This document shows positions 1 to 6,361 of a DNA stretch of 6,988 nucleotides, piece after piece (the stretch's first letter is position 1; each line of letters begins with the position of its first letter). Below the pieces are notes generated by a model, which searched no databases, had not been told where the DNA came from, and saw only the letters and a list, made by a program, of their open reading frames with translations. The DNA is from Rugosibacter sp. (lineage in GTDB: Bacteria; Pseudomonadota; Gammaproteobacteria; Burkholderiales; Rhodocyclaceae): the NCBI GenBank assembly GCA_030652715.1, contig JAUSQB010000408.1:1-6988 (forward strand), read 5' to 3'. Position numbers and translations under genes: made by a program.

Positions 1-36
1 AAACTCGCCATTGATAAAGTTTTTTATCTGCTTCAC
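1..36 (-). CDS. Start of a gene running off the left edge; N-terminus resembles an aldehyde dehydrogenase
   Basis: Only the first 12 codons are in the window. Starting from GTG at 34-36 the minus strand reads MKQIKNFINGEF, and the frame remains open to base 1. The pattern K-x-I-K-x-F-I-N-G-E-F is how many NAD(P)-dependent aldehyde dehydrogenases begin, for example the 2-hydroxymuconic semialdehyde dehydrogenase type, so that family is the best guess. The start is chosen because a clean AAGGA Shine-Dalgarno sequence lies 6 bases upstream. The frame extends upstream without a stop for about 30 codons, with a possible TTG start, but that extension resembles nothing known and has no such ribosome binding site. 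The same-strand position after the R-M genes leaves read-through transcription possible. Twelve residues cannot establish function. Confidence 0.55.
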   Translation of the reverse strand, partial: MKQIKNFINGEF

Positions 37-278
37 AGCTAATCCTTTTTCACTAAAATTTGGTCGCGCTTCGGGGTGATGAAGAACGGGTACTACACAC
101 AGGCAAGACCGCAATTGGTCTGCTTTTTACTCCGAAGACGCATCAAGTGTTGCTTGAAACTGCTAAGTATAAACCTTCGTCACGGGCCACGGGAACCCTT
201 ACACGAGTGAGGGCATATATGTGACCAGTATCCGCAGGCAGAAACCAGAAACGAGAACCGCCTGCGCGGTAGCAGGGA
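37..278. other. Non-coding gap between the endonuclease gene and the left-edge gene
   Basis: No convincing gene or RNA gene is seen in these 242 bases. Two possible hairpins are present. One is at 196-213 (CCCTTAC and GTGAGGG around a 4-base loop, with one G-T wobble when read on the plus strand). The other is at 233-266 (perfect 7-base arms CGCAGGC and GCCTGCG around a 20-base loop). Neither is followed by a T-run in the minus direction, so neither is a standard intrinsic terminator. A TATACT box (minus strand, 166-171) could be a -10 element for the left-edge gene, but the -35 region (TTCCCG at 18-base spacing) is poor. An 8-base palindrome CATATATG sits at 214-221. Confidence 0.5.
43..47 (-). 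promoter_or_regulatory. Ribosome binding site AAGGA for the left-edge gene
   Basis: The minus strand reads AAGGA followed by 6 bases and then GTG. The near-ideal match and spacing are what decide the GTG start of the partial gene at the left edge. Confidence 0.65.
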
Positions 279-1139
279 TCACTGTGTCTTCTTGGTAGCG
301 CGCTTTGTTGGCGCTTTTTTCGCTGCACTCGCCGACTTCTTCGCCGTGGTGCCAGTGCCAGCGCGTTGCTTGCTCTGCACTACCTTCGGGTCGCCTTCGG
401 GAACTTTTACGGGTTTGGCGGTGGCGGAATTAAAGGCAACCAACTTATTCCAGTCAATTGCGCCATCATCCCGACAAAAGTCTTTCAGGAACTGCGCAGT
501 GAAACGGTTGCTGACTTTCGCGTATTCGCTGGCGAATGCCTCGTTGCGCTCCTTGGCACGATGTCCCAGCGGCTCAATGATCTCCTGATACATTCCTTCG
601 TCGCCGGAAATCAGCTCCCAGAAGGCTTGCCCGCAAAGCTTGAGGTAATCGCCTTTTTCCGGTTTCGTATCCCGTCCGTAGCAACAACCGTTTACCGCAA
701 TCAGTTGCTTGCGGGCACCGGCGATTTTCCGCGCCTGACGGAAGTAATCGCACATCTTTTTGATCTGGCTCGAATTGCCCCAGTTTGGCCCTGACTTGAT
801 CGAAACGATATAGCGGAGCCCATCGCGCTCAAACTCAAGATCAATGCCCTCAGTGGACGACTTGCGTCCGCCATAGGCTTGCTCACAGACAAAGATGGCC
901 AACAACTCCAGAAAATCGCCGAAGACGGTTTCTTCCTGCGATGAAAGGTGCGCATCCAAAAGTTGGGCGACCAGCGCTCCGGCTGTTTCGACATGCTTGG
1001 CCCGGAACAGATAGGGATTCTTGCGTGCCAGAACCTTCTCAAGCCTTAACCCGCCGAGGCTTTCGAGCCGCTTCTGGTGGAAGCTTGGTATCTGGCTTTC
1101 GATGAACTGGGTCAACTGGTGCCTTTTTTCGCTTGTCAT
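279..1139 (-). CDS. Type II restriction endonuclease, PmeII-like family, with a Lys/Ala-rich C-terminal tail
   Basis: A 286-residue protein expected to cleave DNA not modified by its partner methyltransferase. The N-terminal half has the hallmarks I recall for the PmeII-type family: RKNPYLFRAK (39-48), a helix with LSSQEETVFGDFLELLAIFV (65-84), GIDLEF (98-103) and VSIKSGPNWGNSSQIKK (112-128). E78, D100 and the S-x-K pair ending in K115 are plausible PD-(D/E)xK-type metal-binding and catalytic residues. A second conserved block covers FWELISGDEGMY (173-184), EPLGHRAKERNE (189-200) and IDWNKLVAFNS (228-238). The family core appears to end there; the remaining ~48 residues are an Ala/Lys/Thr-rich extension likely to bind DNA non-specifically. 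ATG at 1139 is chosen because the family N-terminus follows it and GAGGA lies 11 bases upstream; the frame can be read back to 1235, but that part lies inside the methyltransferase gene. Its first 101 bases overlap the methyltransferase 3' end. Target sequence cannot be read from the protein. Confidence 0.82.
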   Translation of the reverse strand: MTSEKRHQLTQFIESQIPSFHQKRLESLGGLRLEKVLARKNPYLFRAKHVETAGALVAQLLDAHLSSQEETVFGDFLELLAIFVCEQAYGGRKSSTEGIDLEFERDGLRYIVSIKSGPNWGNSSQIKKMCDYFRQARKIAGARKQLIAVNGCCYGRDTKPEKGDYLKLCGQAFWELISGDEGMYQEIIEPLGHRAKERNEAFASEYAKVSNRFTAQFLKDFCRDDGAIDWNKLVAFNSATAKPVKVPEGDPKVVQSKQRAGTGTTAKKSASAAKKAPTKRATKKTQ

Positions 1140-1977
1140 AAGTAGATCTTTCCTCAAACAACTGATACTGCGTGTCGGCAACGGCCGCTTCTGCCATTGC
1201 GCAGTACTCGGGCAGGACATCAATCCCAACCGCATTTCTGCCGAGTGCGTGAGCCACCTTCAGGGTGGTTCCCGACCCCACAAAGGGGTCGAGTATCCAG
1301 TCCCCCTCGTCCGAAAACAGCTTGATGAACCATTCCGGCAAGGTTTGCGGAAACGCAGCGCTGTGATTCTTGTTGCCGCATTCGGTCGCCATATGAATCA
1401 CATTGGTCGGATAGGCCTGCGTGCGTTGCACCCAGTTGGCGATATTCTTGCCGAATCCGCTCCCGACTTGCGAGTCGAAGCGAACGACATCATTTTTCCC
1501 CAGTGATTTCATCCGCGCATCTGCCCAATCGCCCATGGGTACCATGACGGCATCCTGGTTCATCTTGAATTTGCGCTCCCTGGTAAAATGCAGACAGCGC
1601 TCCCACGCATCACGGAAACGATTCGGCCACTTGCCCGGATAGCAATTTTTCTTGTGCCAGATATATTCCTCGGTCCACAGCCAGCCCTGTTTGCGTAGCG
1701 CCAGAATCAGTTCAAGCACATAGGTGTGGCGCTCACCATTTTCGGCTTTTTCCTTGATGTTGAGAACAAACGATCCGGTTGGTTTGAGTACGCGTTGAAA
1801 CTCTGCCGAGCGCTCCAGAAACCATTCCACATAGTGGTCGGGTTTAACTCCACCATAGGTATGCTGACGACGATCAGCATACGGTGGCGAAGTGACAATC
1901 AGGTCGAACTGCGCGGCTGGATAGTGACGCAGGACTTCTGCGCAATCCCCTTGTTCAACTCGTATCTCAACCGCCAT
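1039..1977 (-). CDS. Site-specific DNA methyltransferase, beta class (N4-cytosine or N6-adenine)
   Basis: A 312-residue amino-methyltransferase that transfers a methyl group from S-adenosylmethionine to an exocyclic amino group in a specific DNA site, protecting the host from the adjacent endonuclease. Motif order is that of the beta class: catalytic motif IV TSPPYADR at 29-36 comes first, and the S-adenosylmethionine-binding motif I DPFVGSGTT at 230-238 is near the C-terminus, followed by GIDVLPEYC (251-259). DFDLIV-like strand AQFDLIVTS (22-30) and the WHKKNCYPGKWPNRF segment (107-121) fit the same fold. Ser before PPY favours N4-cytosine, but this rule has exceptions. The start is supported by AGAAGGG 6 bases upstream. 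The gene begins 14 bases after the topB stop and its last 33 codons overlap the endonuclease gene. The final ~35 residues are basic and proline-rich (KRKK, ARKPRRVKA), outside the catalytic core. No separate specificity domain is seen. Confidence 0.9.
   Translation of the reverse strand: MAVEIRVEQGDCAEVLRHYPAAQFDLIVTSPPYADRRQHTYGGVKPDHYVEWFLERSAEFQRVLKPTGSFVLNIKEKAENGERHTYVLELILALRKQGWLWTEEYIWHKKNCYPGKWPNRFRDAWERCLHFTRERKFKMNQDAVMVPMGDWADARMKSLGKNDVVRFDSQVGSGFGKNIANWVQRTQAYPTNVIHMATECGNKNHSAAFPQTLPEWFIKLFSDEGDWILDPFVGSGTTLKVAHALGRNAVGIDVLPEYCAMAEAAVADTQYQLFEERSTYDKRKKAPVDPVHRKPDTKLPPEAARKPRRVKA
1151..1155 (-). promoter_or_regulatory. Ribosome binding site GAGGA for the endonuclease, inside the methyltransferase gene
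   Basis: The minus strand reads GAGGAAAG ending about 8-11 bases before the endonuclease ATG. It falls in the methyltransferase codons for Glu-Glu-Arg (275-277). It supports the internal start at 1139 and implies independent ribosome entry within the upstream coding region. Confidence 0.5.
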
Positions 1978-1983
1978 GTGTAG

Positions 1984-1990
1984 CCCTTCT
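1984..1990 (-). promoter_or_regulatory. Ribosome binding site AGAAGGG for the methyltransferase
   Basis: This lies directly after the topB stop codon (1992-1994) and 6 bases before the methyltransferase ATG. The arrangement suits re-initiation by ribosomes finishing topB, so methyltransferase output may follow topB expression. Confidence 0.65.
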
Positions 1991-1991
1991 G

Positions 1992-4601
1992 TTAGGTCTT
2001 ACGAGTGCTGGATTGCTTTTTCGCTGGCTTTTTCGCCGTTCCAGTAGAAGGCTTGCTGCGCGCCGTCTCAGCAGCGCCGACTTTTGCAGTAGCCGCCTCC
2101 GCTGGTTTTGCAGCGGCTTTTGTCGCCGGTTTAGCCCCCGCTTTCGCTACACGCGGCTCAAACTCGAAACTCACCTTGCCGGTGGCGGCATCGCGTGTTA
2201 AAAAAGCAGAGAACTTGCGTCGCGTTTTGTTGGAAATAAATCCCCTGAGCAAGCTGGTTTTGCCGGTTTCCAGCAGTTTCTGCATCTCTTCCCGCGCAAT
2301 TTCCTGTTGCAGGATCACCTTGCCAGAACGAAAATCGCAACTTTTTTCCGCACCCACGGCTTTTTCGCAGACATACATCATGCCGTGTTCAAATACGCGC
2401 GCCGCGCATTTCGGGCAAGCGCCCAGCGGCTCCTGGCCTGTGAAATCGACAGGTTCACTGGCATCCGCATCCGACTGGCCGAAATCGAATTCCGGTGTGT
2501 GGTCTTCCTTGAGCTTGATGATCGCTGCAAAAGCCCGCCCCATCTTGCTGCGAAAACCTTGCAGCGGGCCGATAACGCGCTGACTGAGCAACTCATCCAT
2601 CTCCTCAGGTTCCCACTGGCGACTGGCGACAACCTTCCACAGGCTGTAATCGCACGACTTGCACTGAAATTTTTTGTAGTTTTCCTGAATCACGCCGCCG
2701 CATTTGGGGCAGGGCGTTGTCAAAGTTGAAAACGCGGCATCGGGCAGCTCGCCAGTCTTGATGCGCTCGACCATTTCGCGTGTCTTGTCCATGATGTGGC
2801 TCATGAACTCGCCGCGCGGCAGGCGGCCATGTTCCATCTCGCGCAGCTTGTGTTCCCATTCACCGGTCAATTCAGGCGAGCGGATTTCATCGACGCCGAG
2901 GTTTTCCAGCGCGAACAGCAGCGAAGTGGCCTTGGCTGTCGGTTGCAATTCGCGGCCATTGCGATGAATGTATTCCTCGGCAATCAAGCCTTCGATGGTC
3001 GCAGCGCGCGTCGCCGGTGTACCCAGGCCGCGCTCGGCCATGGCTTCGCGCAACTCTTCATCCTCGATCAGTTTTCCGGCACTTTCCATCGCCGTGAGCA
3101 GGGTGGCTTCTGAAAAACGCGGTGGCGGCTGGGTGGTTTTGGCCTTGACTTCCACATCCTTGGCCCAGACACGCTCGTTTTTTTCCAGCGGTGGCAGGTT
3201 GGGATTTTCATCCTCCTCTTGCGACTCCTTGCCATACACGGCCAGCCAGCCCGGTGTGACCAGCACCTTGCCCTCGGTCTTGAAGGCTTCATTTTCAACA
3301 CGCGTGATGCGCGTGGTAATGTTGTATTCCGCAGCGGGATAAAAAATACCGAGGAAACGTTTGGTCACCAGATCGTAAATTTTCTGCTCGGGTTCCGACA
3401 GCGTTTTCGGTATGATGCCCGTGGGAATAATGGCAAAGTGGTCGGATACTTTCGCGTTGTTGAAAATGCGTTTGTTCGGATGCACCCAGCCATTTTTCAA
3501 AATTGCAGTGGCAAAGGGCGCGTAGGCCGTTTCGCTCATCGATCCCAGTGTTTCTTTCACCGTGTTCAAATAATCTTCCGGCAGATGGCGGCTGTCGGTT
3601 CGCGGGTAAGTCAGCGCCTTGTGCTTTTCGTACAGGGCTTGCGCCAGACCCAGGGTATTTTTAGCGGAAATACCAAAGCGACTGTTAGCCTCCCGCTGCA
3701 GCGAGGTTAAATCGTAAAGCATCGGGCAGGCTTCGGTCTTGGGTTTGCTTTCCTCTGCGACCACCCCGTGCTGGCCGAGACATTTAGTGCGGATAGCGTC
3801 AGCGCGTGCCTGTTCCCACAGGCGTTCGGCACGGGCGTGTTCATCGTCTTCTTTCTTGAATTTCTCATCAATCCAGCGACCGCGATAAATGCCCGCCACG
3901 CATTGAAATTCCGCTTCCACTTCCCAGTAGTCGCGCGAAATAAAGCTTTTAATGCGGCGCTCGCGTTCGACCATGATGGCCAGCGTGGGCGTTTGCACGC
4001 GACCGACCGGCGTCTTGTAAAAACCGCCTTCTTTCGAGTTGAACGCCGTCATGGCGCGTGTGCCATTGATGCCGATGAGCCAGTCGGCTTCCGAGCGGCA
4101 ACGCGCGGCATCGGCCAGCGGTTGCATTTCTGCTGCCGTGCGCAGATGCGCAAAACCCTCGCGAATCGCTGTGCTTGTCATGGATTGCAGCCACAAGCGG
4201 CGCATGGGTTTTTGTTTTTCGCCCAGCGCATGTTGCGCAACGTAGCGAAAAATCAGCTCGCCTTCGCGCCCGGCGTCACAGGCATTGATCAGCCCCGTAA
4301 CATCCTTGCGCTTGATCAGGCGCGTCAAGAGTTTTAGTCGCTCCTGGGTGCGCTCAATCGGGTTCAATGCAAAGTGAGGCGGAATCGCTGGTAAATGCGC
4401 AAAGCTCCATTTGCCGCGCTTGACATCATATTCTTCCGGCACCACCAGTTCCAGCAAGTGACCAATGGCAGACGAGAGCACATAGCTTTCGCTCTCGAAA
4501 TAATCCCCCGTGCGCTCGAATTTTTCGCCCATGCCGCTCAATGCCTTGGCGATGTCCTGGGCAACGGAGGGTTTTTCGGCGATGATGAGTTGCTTGGTCA
4601 T
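1992..4601 (-). CDS. topB: DNA topoisomerase III, type IA, with zinc ribbons and H1-like tail
   Basis: An 869-residue type IA topoisomerase that passes DNA strands through a transient single-strand break, mainly unlinking replication and recombination intermediates. The TOPRIM domain begins at LIIAEKPSVAQ (5-15; Glu9) and contains DAGREGE at 109-115, which supplies metal-binding acids. The active-site Tyr is Y332 in TYPRTDS (331-337). RFSEATLL and RGLGTPATRA (495-502, 524-533) belong to the core domains. Two cysteine clusters follow: C631/C634/C647/C650, and C729/C732/C745/C755. A topoisomerase C-terminal repeat segment is at about 765-815. From about 819 the protein is Lys/Ala/Thr-rich, like histone H1, as is common for betaproteobacterial TopB. 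Length exceeds the ~650 residues of E. coli TopB because of the added zinc and tail regions. The start matches the family N-terminus, although no good Shine-Dalgarno sequence precedes it. It follows smg after 97 bases. Confidence 0.95.
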   Translation of the reverse strand: MTKQLIIAEKPSVAQDIAKALSGMGEKFERTGDYFESESYVLSSAIGHLLELVVPEEYDVKRGKWSFAHLPAIPPHFALNPIERTQERLKLLTRLIKRKDVTGLINACDAGREGELIFRYVAQHALGEKQKPMRRLWLQSMTSTAIREGFAHLRTAAEMQPLADAARCRSEADWLIGINGTRAMTAFNSKEGGFYKTPVGRVQTPTLAIMVERERRIKSFISRDYWEVEAEFQCVAGIYRGRWIDEKFKKEDDEHARAERLWEQARADAIRTKCLGQHGVVAEESKPKTEACPMLYDLTSLQREANSRFGISAKNTLGLAQALYEKHKALTYPRTDSRHLPEDYLNTVKETLGSMSETAYAPFATAILKNGWVHPNKRIFNNAKVSDHFAIIPTGIIPKTLSEPEQKIYDLVTKRFLGIFYPAAEYNITTRITRVENEAFKTEGKVLVTPGWLAVYGKESQEEDENPNLPPLEKNERVWAKDVEVKAKTTQPPPRFSEATLLTAMESAGKLIEDEELREAMAERGLGTPATRAATIEGLIAEEYIHRNGRELQPTAKATSLLFALENLGVDEIRSPELTGEWEHKLREMEHGRLPRGEFMSHIMDKTREMVERIKTGELPDAAFSTLTTPCPKCGGVIQENYKKFQCKSCDYSLWKVVASRQWEPEEMDELLSQRVIGPLQGFRSKMGRAFAAIIKLKEDHTPEFDFGQSDADASEPVDFTGQEPLGACPKCAARVFEHGMMYVCEKAVGAEKSCDFRSGKVILQQEIAREEMQKLLETGKTSLLRGFISNKTRRKFSAFLTRDAATGKVSFEFEPRVAKAGAKPATKAAAKPAEAATAKVGAAETARSKPSTGTAKKPAKKQSSTRKT

Positions 4602-4649
4602 ATTGGATAGATTAGTTAGGCAAGGGGTATCAAGAGCGGCGCATATTAA

Positions 4650-4678
4650 TTTAAATCAGGCGCAGCTAAAGACATCAA
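4650..4678 (-). promoter_or_regulatory. Candidate sigma70-type promoter for topB and the R-M genes
   Basis: In the 97-base gap between smg and topB, the minus strand has TTGATG (4673-4678), a 17-base spacer, and TTTAAA (4650-4655). Each hexamer matches 4 of 6 consensus bases. The surroundings are noticeably AT-rich (4641-4656), unlike the flanking genes. A second TTGATG occurs at 4684-4689. If real, it would let topB, the methyltransferase and the endonuclease be transcribed separately from dprA-smg. No hairpin-plus-T-run terminator for smg was seen here. Confidence 0.3.
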
Positions 4679-4698
4679 ATGCGCATCAAACAAGGGGG

Positions 4699-5184
4699 TT
4701 AGTTAAGCAGAATGCGGGTAACGTGTTCGCCAATGTCCAGATCGGCCTCATCAACCTCTTCTGCCAGGAGCTCTTCCAGAATTAATGCATCGACTTCATG
4801 CCGGGTGCGCCAAATCATGGCGAGCACGACAATCTTGAAGCGATCCAGGCTGATTTCATCGTCCGGCAGGGCCAGTGCACGCTCAATAATGGCTTCGCGT
4901 ATCGGCGCATCAATAGCGGCACATTGCTCAAGAAAGCTGATAAACCCGCGGCATTCGACCGACAAGCGGTCTTGCTCTTCTTCGTCATAAATGCGGATCG
5001 AGCCAGCAGCAGGCGAATCGCAAGATGTCTGATGCTCAGCCGCCAAACCATCCATCCAGGATAGTGCCGCACTGATATCGTCGGTCTCAAAGCCAGCAGC
5101 TGAGAGCTTTTTCGCCAATACGCCCGCTGGAGGACAGGTGTCCGGCAAATAGTTTTCAAAAAGGTAAACAAGGATTTCCATCAT
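4699..5184 (-). CDS. smg: Smg family protein (DUF494)
   Basis: A 161-residue small acidic protein of the Smg/DUF494 family, whose biochemical role is not established; it is known mainly for being encoded next to dprA/smf. The N-terminus MMEILVYLFENYLPDTCPP (1-19) is the usual Smg opening, followed by an LAKKLSAAGFETDDISAALSWMDGL helical segment (23-47), a variable linker (50-65), and a conserved C-terminal half with IRIYDEEEQDRLSVECRGFISFLEQ (63-87) and a final acidic helix (137-152). No signal peptide, membrane segment or metal site is evident. The frame could be extended to 5241, but the family N-terminus begins at 5184, with a weak GGA 8 bases upstream; a second ATG follows immediately at 5181. 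The start is 4 bases after the dprA stop, so translation is probably coupled to dprA. Confidence 0.9.
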   Translation of the reverse strand: MMEILVYLFENYLPDTCPPAGVLAKKLSAAGFETDDISAALSWMDGLAAEHQTSCDSPAAGSIRIYDEEEQDRLSVECRGFISFLEQCAAIDAPIREAIIERALALPDDEISLDRFKIVVLAMIWRTRHEVDALILEELLAEEVDEADLDIGEHVTRILLN

Positions 5185-5188
5185 GGTG

Positions 5189-6307
5189 TCAGTCCAATCG
5201 CTGGTAAAGGCCACCGGGCAGCTGCGCAACACGCCCGGCAAGCTCTAATGGTAGCAGGATGGCAAGAAGTGTTCCCGGCGTCAAGTCACTTCGCGTCGCC
5301 AGGGTGTCCAAATCGCAGGGAGTACGGCCCAATACAGTCAGCACCTGCTCTTCATTTGCACTAGTTTTTATCGCCGTGTCACCAGCACCAACTTTTTCAA
5401 TAGAAGTATGGCTCCAGCGCAACTCTTCCAGAATATCCTGCGCTGATTCAACCAGTTTCGCGCCTTGACGAATCAGTTGATGGCATCCGCGTGCGAGGGG
5501 CGAGTGGATCGAACCCGGAATGGCAAACACATCGCGCCCCGCTTCTGCCGCCAGGCGCGCGGTAATCAGCGAGCCGCTTTTCGGCGCGGCTTCAACCACC
5601 AGGCAACCCAGCCCCAAGCCGGCAATCAGCCGGTTACGGCGTGGAAAATTAGCTGCCAGCGCGGGCGTGCCCAGCGCAAATTCGCTCAAAATCACGCCAT
5701 TGGCCACAATCTCGCGGGCCAGCGCTTCATTGCGCGCCGGATATAGTCGATCAGCTCCGGTACCGATAATCGCTACTGTTCCGGCCGATGTGCTTAATCC
5801 ACCTCGATGCGCAGCAGCGTCTATCCCTAATGCCAACCCGCTGACCACCGTCAGCCCGGCCTGACTTAGGGCTGCGGCAAACGCCTCGGCATCGCGCTCG
5901 CCTTGCGCTGTGGCGTTGCGGCTGCCAACGATGGCAAACATCGGCTGCGCAAGCAGTTCCACCCGCCCGCGGGCGTACAGGATGAGCGGAGGGTCGTCTG
6001 CCGTTAATAAACTGGGCGGATATTCCGCATCTGCCAGGGTGATCAGATGGTTGCCTGGCTGCTTGGCCCACACCAGCGCCGCCTCAATCGTCTTGGACAT
6101 CGCAGGCTCAGGACGTTGCAACCGCTCGGCTACCGCAGACCCCACCACGGCAGTCAGTGAAGCATGGCTGGCGGCAAAAATTGCTTCAGGTAAACCAAAC
6201 GCCTTGAGCAAAGCCCGGCGCACGCCATTGCCTACACCGGGCGCATGCGTTAAGCGCAACCAATCAGCCAGCGCATCACCCTGGTTGGCTGGCTGCGCTT
6301 CATTCAT
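5189..6307 (-). CDS. dprA: DNA-processing protein DprA (Smf)
   Basis: A 372-residue cytoplasmic protein that binds incoming single-stranded DNA during natural transformation and loads RecA onto it. An N-terminal helical (SAM-like) region covers roughly residues 10-90. The Rossmann-like DprA fold follows, with VGSRNAT (127-133), SGLALGIDAAAHRGGL (156-171), GTGADRLYPARN (182-193), FPRRNRLIAGL (221-231), KSGSLITARLAAEAGRDVFAIPG (243-265) and GCHQLIRQGAKLV (274-286). The last ~55 residues form the winged-helix DprA C-terminal domain, which many but not all DprA proteins have. Three starts are possible: GTG at 6319, ATG at 6310 and ATG at 6307. I prefer 6307, which has GGG 7 bases upstream, with only low certainty between the two ATGs. 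The gene is intact, with no missing motif, so it should be functional. Presence of DprA alone does not prove competence, since it is widespread in bacteria not known to be transformable. Confidence 0.95.
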   Translation of the reverse strand: MNEAQPANQGDALADWLRLTHAPGVGNGVRRALLKAFGLPEAIFAASHASLTAVVGSAVAERLQRPEPAMSKTIEAALVWAKQPGNHLITLADAEYPPSLLTADDPPLILYARGRVELLAQPMFAIVGSRNATAQGERDAEAFAAALSQAGLTVVSGLALGIDAAAHRGGLSTSAGTVAIIGTGADRLYPARNEALAREIVANGVILSEFALGTPALAANFPRRNRLIAGLGLGCLVVEAAPKSGSLITARLAAEAGRDVFAIPGSIHSPLARGCHQLIRQGAKLVESAQDILEELRWSHTSIEKVGAGDTAIKTSANEEQVLTVLGRTPCDLDTLATRSDLTPGTLLAILLPLELAGRVAQLPGGLYQRLD

Positions 6308-6361
6308 CATGATGCCCACAGAAAATACGCGTGATATTCAGTTCCTCAGAAATTCAGAGAA

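Noticed and set aside
108..139. AGACC/GGTCT hairpin followed by TTTTT on the plus strand as a terminator
   Set aside because: The stem is 5-6 bases with a wobble, the T-run is in the plus direction, and no plus-strand gene precedes it.
233..266. Hairpin as intrinsic terminator of the R-M genes
   Set aside because: The arms are only 7 bases, the loop is 20 bases, and no T-run follows on the minus strand.
1137..1235. Upstream extension of the endonuclease start to 1235
   Set aside because: The extra 32 residues have no family character and are entirely inside the methyltransferase catalytic-end coding region; the ATG at 1139 has a Shine-Dalgarno sequence and the family N-terminus.
1978..1991. 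C-protein regulator or R-M promoter between topB and the methyltransferase
   Set aside because: Only 14 bases separate the genes, and no small helix-turn-helix frame or C-box-like repeat was seen nearby.
2005..2583. Long plus-strand open frame opposite the topB C-terminal region
   Set aside because: It lies wholly opposite well-supported topB coding sequence, is low in complexity (mirror of the Lys/Ala codons), and resembles no family. The other plus-strand frames opposite topB, dprA and the methyltransferase were rejected for the same reason.
5182..5241. Upstream start of smg at 5241
   Set aside because: The added residues lie inside the dprA gene and do not resemble Smg, which normally opens directly with the EILVYLFENY-like segment.
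6308..6319. GTG start of dprA at 6319
   Set aside because: No ribosome binding site lies at proper distance; the downstream ATGs have GGG at suitable spacing. The difference is only four residues.
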